Source: Mediterraneibacter catenae (GTDB lineage Bacteria; Bacillota; Clostridia; Lachnospirales; Lachnospiraceae). From it: a stretch of DNA of 64,000 bases. The notes under the pieces were generated by a model. The model saw only the letters and a list, made by a program, of their open reading frames with translations, had not been told where the DNA came from and did not search any database. A program made the position numbers and the translations under genes. The stretch is from the NCBI RefSeq assembly GCF_008691045.1, contig NZ_VMSO01000001.1, forward strand, positions 310,001 to 374,000, in the 5' to 3' direction. Numbering within the stretch: position 1 is the first letter of the stretch; every line of letters starts with the position of its first letter. Positions 25,557 through 33,502 of this stretch are shown one piece after another.

Positions 25557-25566
25557 TATTGTTTGT
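25510..25566 (+). terminator. Intrinsic terminator of the candidate noncoding RNA
   Basis: GAAAGTGGATG and CATCCACTTTC form a perfect 11-bp stem with a 22-nt loop, followed by the T-rich TATTATTGTTTG. Confidence 0.8.
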
Positions 25567-25735
25567 GATGGTCAGGTATGGCAGTAACCTGGATTATGGC
25601 CACTGTGTAAATATTAATTGTTATATCTTGTCAATAAACAGGAACATTGATAGAATAAGGAAAGCAGACGCCGGTACATTAGAAAGATGACAGCTGTGAC
25701 GGTGTTGTACATATTTCAGGGGAGTATGGGAATCT

Positions 25736-26731
25736 ATGGCAAAGAGCAGCAATCAGAAAGCGAAAATTTTATATCTGATGGAACTGTTCATGCGGGAGAC
25801 AGATGAGGAGCATCCGGTTTCCCGGAAAGTCCTGGAAGAGAAGCTGGCGGCTCAGGGAATCCGTGCAGAGCGGAAGAGCCTTTACAATGACATTGAGACT
25901 CTGAAAAATTTTGGTATGGATATCGCTTATCGTAAAGAACATCCGGAGGGATATTATCTTGCGGAGAGGGAATTCGAGATGCCGGAGCTGAAGCTTCTTG
26001 TGGATGCCGTCCAGTCCTCAAGATTTATCACTCAGAAGAAATCCGATACGCTGATTCGAAAAATCGAAAAGCTGACCAGCCGGTACGAAGCGCGTGCACT
26101 GCAGCGGCAGGTGGTCGTGGCCGATCGCATCAAGGCGATGAATGAAAGCATTTATTATAATGTAGATAAACTTCATACGGCAATCGCGCTGAACAGACAG
26201 ATTGTCTTCAGGTATTTTGAATGGACAGTTTCCAAAGAAATACGTCTTAGGAGAGACGGCGGAAATTATCATGTGAGCCCGTGGGCGCTGACCTGGGACA
26301 ATGAGAATTACTACCTCATCGGTTATGATACAGATGCAGATATCATTAAACATTTCCGGGTGGACAAGATGCTGAATATCGAGCTGACCGGGCAGGAAAG
26401 AGACGGGCGTGATGAGTTTTCCAGATTCGATCTTGCACGGTACACGAAACGGACATTTGGAATGTTCGGCGGAAATGAAGAAACAGTCCGGATCAGATTC
26501 CATAACAGGTTTGTAGGAGTTGTGATAGACCGTTTTGGGAAGGACGTACCTCTGCGCACGGATGGGAGAGATTACTTTGTGGCCCGCGTGGAGGTGGCCG
26601 TCAGTGAACAGTTCTTTGGATGGATAACCGGACTGGGAAGGGATGTGCAGATAATCTCACCGAAGTCTGTTGTGGAGGAGTACAGAAGTCTGCTGGAAGA
26701 CCTGGGGAAAATATATGAAAAAAATAATTAA
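25736..26731 (+). CDS. WYL-domain transcriptional regulator
   Basis: A 331-residue protein. An HTH lies in the first 70 residues (RKVLEEKLAAQGIRAERKSLYNDIETL), and a WYL domain at about 145-215 (YHVSPWALTWDNENYYLIGYD, then IKHFRVDKM) is followed by a C-terminal WCX-like region. WYL proteins sense ligands, often nucleic acids or nucleotides, and regulate stress or defence genes. GGGGAG lies before the ATG. It may be co-transcribed with the membrane protein 19 bp downstream. No defence system is adjacent, so the target is unknown. Confidence 0.9.
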   Translation: MAKSSNQKAKILYLMELFMRETDEEHPVSRKVLEEKLAAQGIRAERKSLYNDIETLKNFGMDIAYRKEHPEGYYLAEREFEMPELKLLVDAVQSSRFITQKKSDTLIRKIEKLTSRYEARALQRQVVVADRIKAMNESIYYNVDKLHTAIALNRQIVFRYFEWTVSKEIRLRRDGGNYHVSPWALTWDNENYYLIGYDTDADIIKHFRVDKMLNIELTGQERDGRDEFSRFDLARYTKRTFGMFGGNEETVRIRFHNRFVGVVIDRFGKDVPLRTDGRDYFVARVEVAVSEQFFGWITGLGRDVQIISPKSVVEEYRSLLEDLGKIYEKNN

Positions 26732-26750
26732 GGGGTAAAGGTGTAGTTAT

Positions 26751-27602
26751 ATGAATGTAAATGAAATTTTTGACGTGATACGTAACTTTGATCTGAGTGG
26801 TATAATTCGGGAATTGGGGGCAGAAGAGCATGTGCTGACGCAGCCGGAAATGATAGGCCTTGCAGCTGCCGCGGCGACCGGACTTCTGCTCTGCCTTCTC
26901 GGCCTGAAGATCGTGCGTGTATGGGCGGCTCTTACCGGTCTGATCCTCGGTTTTGCCGGCGGACTGACAGCGGGCGGGATGCTCGGGCTGAACGAGACGG
27001 GAATGCTGATTGCCGGAGGTGTGCTGGGAATTATACTTGCAGTACTTGGAGCTGTTCTTTACCGTGTGGGTGTATTTCTGACGGTGTTTGCTTCGGCAGC
27101 CGGCGTCAGTGTATATCTGATCGCTCCGCAGGATTGGATATGGTCGCTGGTTTGTGTCGCGATTGCCCTTGCAGCCGCAATCCTCGCGATACGGTTTGTG
27201 GCTGTGCTCACAATTATTGTAACTTCAGTGGGCGGAGCGGCAGCGGCGGGAACTGCCATCTATTATTTGCTCCCGGTAACAGGAAGCCTGATACATATCG
27301 CACTTTGCGTAGTCATCTGCGTTATCGGTATCCTTGTACAGCTGCTCCTTGAGTCAAAAAAACAGAAAAAAAGAAGCCTTAAAAAAGCGGCGCAGATCAG
27401 AGAAGAAAAATCCACAGCGAATGAGGTCGAAAAAGCCCGTGCCATGATGGAGAATCTGGACAAAATGTCGGAGGATAACGACGAGGAGCCTGCTGAAGAG
27501 GCAGAGGAAGATGAATATCTGGACGAAGAGCCGGAAGAAGATTTTGAAGATGATGATATGATTATAATAGATTTGGATGACGAGGAAGAATCCAAAAAGT
27601 AA
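26751..27602 (+). CDS. Multi-pass membrane protein with long acidic C-terminal tail (DUF4203/TMEM198-like)
   Basis: A 283-residue protein. After a 30-residue N-terminus, residues about 33-200 hold six or seven glycine/alanine-rich hydrophobic segments (LAAAAATGLLLCLLGLKIV and AGGLTAGGMLGLNETG are examples). A lysine-rich stretch (KKQKKRSLKKAAQ) follows, and the last 60 residues are mostly Glu and Asp. The pattern recalls TMEM198/DUF4203 membrane proteins. AGGGGTAAAGG precedes the ATG. Function unknown; the polarised basic then acidic cytosolic tail suggests protein or cation interaction, which is inference. Confidence 0.65.
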   Translation: MNVNEIFDVIRNFDLSGIIRELGAEEHVLTQPEMIGLAAAAATGLLLCLLGLKIVRVWAALTGLILGFAGGLTAGGMLGLNETGMLIAGGVLGIILAVLGAVLYRVGVFLTVFASAAGVSVYLIAPQDWIWSLVCVAIALAAAILAIRFVAVLTIIVTSVGGAAAAGTAIYYLLPVTGSLIHIALCVVICVIGILVQLLLESKKQKKRSLKKAAQIREEKSTANEVEKARAMMENLDKMSEDNDEEPAEEAEEDEYLDEEPEEDFEDDDMIIIDLDDEEESKK

Positions 27603-27717
27603 ATGTTTAAAGAAGGAAAAGATAGGTAAAGTCCGTTTTATGACACACCTGACCTGTTAAGATAGACCTGTCAAAACGAAATAAGAGGTAAATCTTATCA
27701 GAGAAAGGTGTGTTTTT

Positions 27718-27891
27718 ATGTATAGCAGAAAATCTGTTTTTAAGGGAATTGCAGCGGTTATGGGAATCATTATACTGATTATAGTGGCTGTGCTGTACTG
27801 TTTTACGGAGATTTCGGTTCCGGTGCCGGTATATGCGGCGGTGTGGTTCGGGTGTCTGGCAGCGATGCTTGCAGGAACATCCCGGAAGTAG
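27718..27891 (+). CDS. Small two-helix membrane protein, 57 residues
   Basis: MYSRKSVFKGI, then a hydrophobic segment (VMGIIILIIVAVLYCF), a short turn with FTEISVPVPV, and a second hydrophobic segment (YAAVWFGCLAAML) ending AGTSRK. GAGAAAGGTG lies 8 bp before the ATG. Basic residues at both ends place both termini inside. Upstream at 27645-27685 GACCTGT occurs twice. Function unknown; the good ribosome site and clear topology support a real gene. Confidence 0.6.
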   Translation: MYSRKSVFKGIAAVMGIIILIIVAVLYCFTEISVPVPVYAAVWFGCLAAMLAGTSRK

Positions 27892-27910
27892 CTTTTGAGT
27901 ATCAATGTTC

Positions 27911-27962
27911 AATTCAGCACGCGCCGTTCGCAAAACTGTACTGACGTGCTGTCTGCGGCTTA
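27911..27962. repeat. Partial copy of the MITE-like repeat found at 6356
   Basis: AATTCAGCACGCGCC, then RTTCGCAAA, CTGACGTGCT and CTGCGGC match the left 57 bp of the 6356-6512 element with a few changes. The right half and its terminal repeat are missing. The surrounding 27892-28074 gap contains nothing else clear except the RBS of the next gene. Confidence 0.55.
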
Positions 27963-28074
27963 ACTGTTTCTGAAAAGTCCGTGTTCTCATATTGTCACCG
28001 GTCTGTTGTTTGATGTATAATTAGTTTATAATAACTGCATCATAAAGAGAGCAGAATAAAAAGGGGGCTTGTGT

Positions 28075-28890
28075 ATGAAGATAGATATGCACTGCCACGT
28101 AAAAGAGGGCTCTATCGACAGTAAGGTCGGAGTGGAAGAATACATTACAATATTAAAGCAGCACGGATTTCAGGGAATGGTCATTACCGATCATGATACG
28201 TATAATGGATATCGCTACTGGAAAGAGCATATCAAGGGTAAAAAACATACAGATTTTGTGGTGCTTAAAGGAATCGAGTATGACACCCGTGACGCGGGAC
28301 ACATCCTTGTTATTATGCCGGAGGGAGTAAAGATGAGGCTTCTTGAGATGAGAGGGATGCCTTTGGCGCTCCTGATTGACCTGGTGCACAGGAACGGCGG
28401 TGTGCTTGGACCTGCACATCCGTGTGGCGAGAAATATATGAGCTTTACAAATGCAAGGAGATATTATTTGTCACCGGAAATTGCCAAAAGATTCGATTTT
28501 GTGGAGGCGTTTAACAGTTGTGAACCGGTTGAGTCCAATGCCGGTGCGGAGAAACTGGCGAAGAAATACGGGAAGGTCACGACGGGCGGAAGCGATGCGC
28601 ATAAACCGGACTGCGTGGGGACAGGCTATACGATCCTGCCTGAGCCGGTGACATGCGAGACGGAACTGATTTCGCTGATCCACAAGAAGACCGCGTTTAA
28701 GGCCGGAGGCACGCTCTACGGGAAGACGACAAAAGAAAAGATTGGAAAGATCAACAAACTGCTCGTGTATTCGTTCTGGGTATATAATAAGAGCGGCGAG
28801 CTGCTTAAGCGCCGGGGTAGAAACAAGAAGATGGAAGAAGAGCATCCGTTTGACCCGATCGATCCCATCGAACTGTATTATCATTCGTAG
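28075..28890 (+). CDS. PHP-domain phosphoesterase-like protein
   Basis: A 271-residue protein of the polymerase-and-histidinol-phosphatase fold. Metal-binding residues are visible in KIDMHCHVKEGSIDSKVG (His at 5 and 7), VITDHDTYNG, AHPCGEKYM and TGGSDAHKPDCVG. Relatives include TrpH-type nucleoside 3',5'-bisphosphate and RNA/DNA phosphatases; the final 70 residues are basic and may bind nucleic acid. ATG 28075 follows AAGGGGGC. A terminator follows. The substrate cannot be fixed from sequence. Confidence 0.85.
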   Translation: MKIDMHCHVKEGSIDSKVGVEEYITILKQHGFQGMVITDHDTYNGYRYWKEHIKGKKHTDFVVLKGIEYDTRDAGHILVIMPEGVKMRLLEMRGMPLALLIDLVHRNGGVLGPAHPCGEKYMSFTNARRYYLSPEIAKRFDFVEAFNSCEPVESNAGAEKLAKKYGKVTTGGSDAHKPDCVGTGYTILPEPVTCETELISLIHKKTAFKAGGTLYGKTTKEKIGKINKLLVYSFWVYNKSGELLKRRGRNKKMEEEHPFDPIDPIELYYHS

Positions 28891-28928
28891 CAGCCAGCCG
28901 AATAACAGCAGATATGCAGCCTGAAAAG

Positions 28929-28973
28929 AAAAAGCTGCCTGTCAGTTATCTTCGTAACTGATAGACAGCTTTT
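28929..28973. terminator. Bidirectional terminator between the PHP gene and the PqqD-like operon
   Basis: AAAAGCTGCCTGTCAGTTA and TAACTGATAGACAGCTTTT form a long stem with one bulge around TCTTCG. It overlaps the last codons of the minus-strand gene. Confidence 0.8.
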
Positions 28974-29296
28974 CCGTTTTCATGCGTTTCTGTGATCATT
29001 TTCTGTTTTATCATATATGGAAGGATCGAGTCGAGGAACTGTTTCGGATCCGTTACGGCAATCTGCTCCCTGCTGAAGGGCTGCTTTGCTGTCAGATTTT
29101 TTATGAAAGGCTCCAGTTCCTTTTCTGTCATGGCTCCGTTTTTCTTCAGCGCCTTTTTAACTTTTGATATACCTTTCGCGCTGAGCATATTGGAGAGATC
29201 CTGCTGCTGGCGTATTGAGCGCCACAATCCCCACGCGTAGATGATCATCGTTGCAAGGGCGAAAAGGAGGACATAAGGAAGATATTCTAATATCAT
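28946..29296 (-). CDS. Membrane-anchored hypothetical protein coupled to a PqqD-like gene
   Basis: A 116-residue protein with one N-terminal helix (YLPYVLLFALATMIIYAWGLW), then a cytosolic region of about 90 residues with two winged-helix-like parts (ISKVKKALKKNGAMTEKELEPFI and FLDSILPYMIKQKMI). Its start overlaps the stop of the PqqD-like gene by 4 bp, so it is translationally coupled. I do not recognise a family. The layout suggests a membrane-tethered DNA- or protein-binding partner. Confidence 0.7.
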   Translation of the reverse strand: MILEYLPYVLLFALATMIIYAWGLWRSIRQQQDLSNMLSAKGISKVKKALKKNGAMTEKELEPFIKNLTAKQPFSREQIAVTDPKQFLDSILPYMIKQKMITETHENGKAVYQLRR

Positions 29297-29646
29297 TTTA
29301 CTTTCTCTCCTTTCCAGCGGATCAGACGGTTGTCATGGAGGATCTCAAGGAATTTGATCAGCCTTGACAGTGACTTTTCCATCTTAGGGAAACGGGCGTC
29401 AAGCTCTTTGGAGAGCTGGTGCACGTCTTTCATATCATCGATGGCGAGCCATACGAAACTGCCGTAGTCGTCCAGCTTCACATCGCTCACGCGGGGACGG
29501 TGGAAAAACTTCTGGGCGATCCTGTGGTAGAATCCTTTCCATTCAATATAGACAGTGACCCTGCCGTTTTCATCAGTTCCGTATTCAATCTCCGGATTCT
29601 TTACCGGGATGTAGTCCAGATAATTGTTATCTTTCTTTTTCTTCAT
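29293..29646 (-). CDS. PqqD-like (RiPP recognition element fold) protein
   Basis: A 117-residue protein resembling orphan PqqD-family proteins of gut Clostridia: DYIPVKNPEIEYGTDENG, then GFYHRIAQKFFHRPRVS, DDYGSFVWLAIDDMKDV and a C-terminal helix with KFLEILHDNRLIRW. PqqD domains form winged helices that present leader peptides to radical SAM or other RiPP enzymes. No such enzyme, precursor or exporter is adjacent, so this is an orphan. AAGGAAA precedes the ATG. Confidence 0.72.
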   Translation of the reverse strand: MKKKKDNNYLDYIPVKNPEIEYGTDENGRVTVYIEWKGFYHRIAQKFFHRPRVSDVKLDDYGSFVWLAIDDMKDVHQLSKELDARFPKMEKSLSRLIKFLEILHDNRLIRWKGEKVK

Positions 29647-29750
29647 TACAGAGATTTCCTTTTTATCTAATAAATATTATGTCCGTCTGCGCCGGAGGCT
29701 GTCCGGCTGCGGAGCTGGCCCATTAGTGAATCATAACATAACACAGAAAG

Positions 29751-29780
29751 AAACAGCCTGCAAGAGGCAGGCTGTTTTTC
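29751..29780 (-). terminator. Terminator after the OPT transporter gene
   Basis: AAACAGCCTGC and GCAGGCTGTTT form a perfect 11-bp stem with a 5-nt loop; on the minus strand it is followed by TTTCTTTCTG. Confidence 0.8.
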
Positions 29781-29786
29781 TTATAT

Positions 29787-31694
29787 TTATTTTTCCTTCT
29801 TCATACAGCGTGTGTACAGGAAGTACAGAAGCAGGATGAAGACGATCAGGCTTACAAACTGCGGAGTAGTGAAATTAAATCTCGCACTCAGATTGATTAC
29901 GGAATCCACTTTCAAAACTGCAAGTACTGCAAGCACAATACCGATGATACCTTCTCCGGCGATCAGACCGGAAGTGAAGAGTACGCCTCTGTCTGCGCGT
30001 GCTTTCTTCTCTTCGTCTGTTCCTTTGATCTTCTCAACGATGAAGCGGACAGCACCGCCGGCCATGATACCCGCACTTAAGCTGAATGGCAGGTACATAC
30101 CTACTGCAAACGGCATAACCGGAACTTTCAGGATCTCTGCCACGATAGCGATGAACACTCCGATGAAGATCAGAGCCCACGGAAGTTCAGCATTCATGAT
30201 ACCTTCAACGAGCATCTTCATCATAGTCGCCTGAGCTGCAGGAAGTTCCTCTGTACCATAGTGCCATGCTTCGTTCAGCAGGTAGAGAACACCGCCGATT
30301 GCTGCAGCTGATACAACGACACCGATCATTTCACCAATCTGCTGTTTCTTCGGAGTAGCTCCGACAATGAAACCGGTCTTAAGATCCTGTGACGTATCTC
30401 CGGCGATTGCCGCGATGATACAGATAACACCGCCAATTGCGATTGCTCCGACCATACCTGTTGTTCCTGTTGTTCCTGTAACTTTCAGGAGCAGTGTGGC
30501 AATGATCAGTGTAGCAATAGCCATACCGGATACCGGGTTGTTGGATGAACCGATCAGTCCGACCATACGTGAGGATACGGATGCAAAGAAGAATCCGAAG
30601 ATCACGATGATCAGGGAACCTACCGGATTAACCGGGAATGTCGGGATGATCCAGATCAGGAGCACGATCGCCAGAATGATCACAAGGAGGATCGGCATCG
30701 GCAGATCCTGCTGTGTACGCAGTGCGTTTTTCTGTGCGTGCTTCTTGCTCATGCTCGCCATTGCCTGCTTGAATGTGCGGACGATCAGCGGGAATGTCTT
30801 GATCAGGCTGATGATACCGCCGGCTGCAACGGCTCCGGCACCGATATATTTAATGTAGTTAGACCACAGAAGGGACGGACCGCCGCCTTCCATTGTAAGC
30901 ATCTCATTAATAGACACTTCTCCGGGGAAGATTGTTGCATCTCCGCCGAACAGTGCGATCGCCGGCATGAGAACGAACCAGCTTAATGTACCGCCGGCCA
31001 GCATATAGCTGGAGATCTTCGGTCCGCAGATAAATCCGACGCCTGCAAGTGACGGGAGTACCTGGATACCGATCTGGGATCCTGCATAGCTTTTGAATGC
31101 ATATCCAATCTCACTCGGGAAGAGCTTCAGACCGTCTGCGATAAATTTGTAAAGTGCAGCAACTCCAAGTCCTGTGAATACAGAACCAGCCTTGCTGCCG
31201 CCTTCCTCACCTGCAAGAAGAACTTCTGCACAGGCAGTTCCTTCCGGGAACGGAAGTGTTCCGTGTTCCTCTACAATAAGAGCCTGGCGGAGCGGCACCA
31301 TAAAGCAGACTCCGAGAAGACCGCCAAACAGTGCGATGAAGAAGATAGTGATAACGCTCGGGTAATCAATCTTTCCTTCCTCTGCCCAGAGGAAAAGTGC
31401 AGGCAGTGTGAAGATCGCGCCTGCTGCAAGAGACTCACCGGCAGAACCGATTGTCTGTACGAGGTTGTTCTCAAGGATGGAATCCCTGCGAAGGATCACA
31501 CGGATGATTCCCATAGAGATAACTGCCGCCGGAATAGAAGCGGAGATTGTCATACCAACGAGAAGACCGATGTATGCATTCGCTGCGCCGAATACAACTG
31601 CAAGGATGATACCGATGAGAACAGAGGTTACCGTAAATTCCGGGACGATCTTGTCCGCAGGGATATACGGCTTGAACTCATTTTTGTTGTCCAT
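29787..31694 (-). CDS. OPT-family oligopeptide transporter
   Basis: A 635-residue membrane protein with about 14-16 predicted segments, the normal size for the bacterial OPT family (EspB-like). Typical parts are the N-terminal YIPADKIVPEFTVTSVLIG, the NAYIGLLVGMTISASIPAAVISMG segment, the glycine-rich SNNPVSGMAIATL and IAAIAGDTSQDLKTGF. OPT carriers import small peptides or metal chelates with protons. AAAGGAATG lies before ATG 31694. Its promoter region has a pair of 9-bp direct repeats. It is a single-gene unit. Confidence 0.93.
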   Translation of the reverse strand: MDNKNEFKPYIPADKIVPEFTVTSVLIGIILAVVFGAANAYIGLLVGMTISASIPAAVISMGIIRVILRRDSILENNLVQTIGSAGESLAAGAIFTLPALFLWAEEGKIDYPSVITIFFIALFGGLLGVCFMVPLRQALIVEEHGTLPFPEGTACAEVLLAGEEGGSKAGSVFTGLGVAALYKFIADGLKLFPSEIGYAFKSYAGSQIGIQVLPSLAGVGFICGPKISSYMLAGGTLSWFVLMPAIALFGGDATIFPGEVSINEMLTMEGGGPSLLWSNYIKYIGAGAVAAGGIISLIKTFPLIVRTFKQAMASMSKKHAQKNALRTQQDLPMPILLVIILAIVLLIWIIPTFPVNPVGSLIIVIFGFFFASVSSRMVGLIGSSNNPVSGMAIATLIIATLLLKVTGTTGTTGMVGAIAIGGVICIIAAIAGDTSQDLKTGFIVGATPKKQQIGEMIGVVVSAAAIGGVLYLLNEAWHYGTEELPAAQATMMKMLVEGIMNAELPWALIFIGVFIAIVAEILKVPVMPFAVGMYLPFSLSAGIMAGGAVRFIVEKIKGTDEEKKARADRGVLFTSGLIAGEGIIGIVLAVLAVLKVDSVINLSARFNFTTPQFVSLIVFILLLYFLYTRCMKKEK

Positions 31695-31742
31695 GTTACA
31701 TACATTCCTTTCTTTTGTTTTTTAACGACTTCTTAACGCAGT

Positions 31743-31767
31743 CTTGACCATTATATCACTTGACCAT
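31743..31767 (-). promoter_or_regulatory. Direct-repeat operator candidate around the OPT promoter -10
   Basis: CTTGACCAT occurs at 31743-31751 and 31759-31767, a 16-bp period. On the minus strand they flank an extended -10 TGATATAAT (TATAAT at 31755-31750). A regulator bound there would block or alter transcription of the OPT gene. Confidence 0.45.
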
Positions 31768-31969
31768 GCTAAAGGGAAGAAGAAATTTCATACAATTTTT
31801 ATATATTATCCATAATTATTTTGACATTATGAAATATACGTATGCTTTATACAGTATCCTATATCGGGAAATTGAGTGCAAAATGAATGAACAAAATAGT
31901 AAAGCTTCAAAAAACAGACAATACATAACAAAAAATCGAAGAAAACAAGCAAAAAAATGCAAGAAAGCA

Positions 31970-31998
31970 TTGACGAACCGTCATTAATCGGATACAAT
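31970..31998 (+). promoter_or_regulatory. Promoter of the aspartate aminotransferase gene
   Basis: TTGACG (31970-31975) and TACAAT (31993-31998) have 17-bp spacing, 48 bp before the start codon. Confidence 0.7.
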
Positions 31999-32046
31999 AC
32001 CATTCAGTGACTAAAAATAATGAAGAGAAAGTGGAGGAGTCCTGCA

Positions 32047-33333
32047 ATGACTGCGTACAAAGATTTGAGTAGAGATGAGTTATTGGAACTGAAGAGTGGG
32101 CTGGAGGCCCGTTTTACAGAGATCAAGGCCAAGGGCCTGAAACTGGATATGTCCCGCGGAAAGCCGTCCGCAGAACAGCTCAACCTGTCCATGGAGATGA
32201 TGGATGTATTGAACAGCGGTGCCAACCTGACCTGTGAGGACGGAGTTGACTGCAGGAACTACGGCGGGCTGGACGGAATCGCCGAGGCAAAACAGCTTCT
32301 TGCGGATATGATGGAAGTGCCGAAAGATAATGTAATCATCTTCGGAAATTCCAGTCTGAACGTTATGTATGATACAGTTGCAAGAGCAATGACACACGGA
32401 GTACTCGGAAGCACACCGTGGTGCAAGCTCGACAAAGTAAAATTCCTCTGCCCGGTACCGGGATATGACAGACACTTTGGTATTACAGAGCACTTCGGAA
32501 TCGAGATGATCAACATCCCGATGACGCCTACGGGACCGGATATGGATCTGGTAGAGAAATATGTAAATGAGGATCCGGCAGTAAAAGGTATCTGGTGCGT
32601 GCCGAAATATTCCAATCCTCAGGGAATCACATACTCTGACGAGACAGTATTCCGCTTTGCGAATCTGAAGCCGGCGGCAGAAGACTTCAGAATCTACTGG
32701 GATAATGCATACTGCGTACATCATCTGTATGAAGATAAGCAGGATTACCTTATCGAGATCCTGACAGAGTGTAAGAAAGCCGGCAATCCGGATATGGTTT
32801 ACAAGTTCTCCTCTACATCCAAGATCAGCTTCCCGGGATCAGGTATTGCGGCTCTTGCAGCATCAGATGCAAACTTAAAAGAGATACGCAGCATGATGCA
32901 GGTACAGACAATCGGACACGACAAGGTGAATCAGCTGCGCCATGTACGTTTCTTCAAAGATGTACACGGAATCGTAGAGCACATGAAAAAACACGCAGAT
33001 ATTCTCAGACCGAAGTTCGAGGCCGTTATCGATATCTTCGAGAAAGAACTCGGAGGGCTGGAGATCGGTTCATGGACAAAACCGCTGGGAGGATATTTTA
33101 TTTCCTTTGACTCCATGGACGGCTGCGCGAAAGCAATCGTTGCAAAAGCGAAAGAGGCAGGGGTCGTACTCACAGGCGCCGGCGCTACTTTCCCGTATGG
33201 CAAAGATCCGCACGACAGCAATATCCGTATTGCGCCGTCTTATCCGACGCCGGAAGAACTGTCTCTGGCGACAGATATCTTTGTACTGAGCGTAAAACTG
33301 GTCAGCATCGACAAACTGCTGGGTAACCTGTAA
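32047..33333 (+). CDS. Aspartate aminotransferase (PF12897-type, fold type I)
   Basis: A 428-residue PLP enzyme. It begins MTAYKDLSRDELLELKSGLE, then LDMSRGKPSAEQLNLS, RNYGGLDGIAEAKQLL, GNSSLNVMYDTVARA, CPVPGYDRHFGI, IWCVPKYSNPQG and the PLP-lysine motif SSTSKISFPGSG (Lys about 259). This subgroup, common in Clostridia and Actinobacteria, transfers the amino group between aspartate and 2-oxoglutarate. GTGGAGG lies before ATG 32047; an open extension of nine codons has no ribosome site. It is followed by a terminator, so it is a single unit. Confidence 0.92.
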   Translation: MTAYKDLSRDELLELKSGLEARFTEIKAKGLKLDMSRGKPSAEQLNLSMEMMDVLNSGANLTCEDGVDCRNYGGLDGIAEAKQLLADMMEVPKDNVIIFGNSSLNVMYDTVARAMTHGVLGSTPWCKLDKVKFLCPVPGYDRHFGITEHFGIEMINIPMTPTGPDMDLVEKYVNEDPAVKGIWCVPKYSNPQGITYSDETVFRFANLKPAAEDFRIYWDNAYCVHHLYEDKQDYLIEILTECKKAGNPDMVYKFSSTSKISFPGSGIAALAASDANLKEIRSMMQVQTIGHDKVNQLRHVRFFKDVHGIVEHMKKHADILRPKFEAVIDIFEKELGGLEIGSWTKPLGGYFISFDSMDGCAKAIVAKAKEAGVVLTGAGATFPYGKDPHDSNIRIAPSYPTPEELSLATDIFVLSVKLVSIDKLLGNL

Positions 33334-33346
33334 GAAACAACAGAAG

Positions 33347-33378
33347 GAAAGTCGGAATTGTTCCGGCTTTCTTTTTTT
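33347..33378 (+). terminator. Terminator after the aspartate aminotransferase gene
   Basis: GAAAGTCGGAA and TTCCGGCTTTC form an 11-bp stem (one G-T pair) with a 3-nt loop, followed by seven T residues. Confidence 0.92.
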
Positions 33379-33502
33379 AGTGCGCTGTTCGTTTTCACAC
33401 AACGGACAGACCTCTTTCATCATCTATTCACGGAAATAACATATGATTCAGCGAAACTGTTACCAGAAGATATATGAAAGGTAAATATGCGCTGAAATAA
33501 AT

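Larger units (their letters stand above)
31695..32046. other. Divergent AT-rich intergenic region between the OPT and aspartate aminotransferase genes
   Basis: A 352-bp gap. Beyond the two promoter areas listed separately it is A/T-rich with a poly-A-leaning stretch at about 31880-31970. A short frame at 31882-31987 encodes only a lysine-rich low-complexity peptide without a ribosome site, so no gene is called. Confidence 0.5.

Noticed and set aside
25508-25690. Possible 60-residue protein overlapping the noncoding RNA terminator
   Set aside because: The start lies within the terminator stem, there is no ribosome site and no family resemblance.
27263-27595. Serine-rich frame on the minus strand opposite the acidic tail of the 283-residue membrane protein
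   Set aside because: It is the mirror of Glu/Asp codons (GAA/GAT read as TTC/ATC and TCT-type codons), with no start signal.
29812-30858. Two plus-strand frames opposite the OPT transporter
   Set aside because: Both lack ribosome sites and look like reverse-frame hydrophobic shadows of the membrane protein gene.
31760-31987. Lysine-rich small frame before the aspartate aminotransferase gene
   Set aside because: Low-complexity A-rich DNA, no ribosome site, and it runs through the probable promoter.
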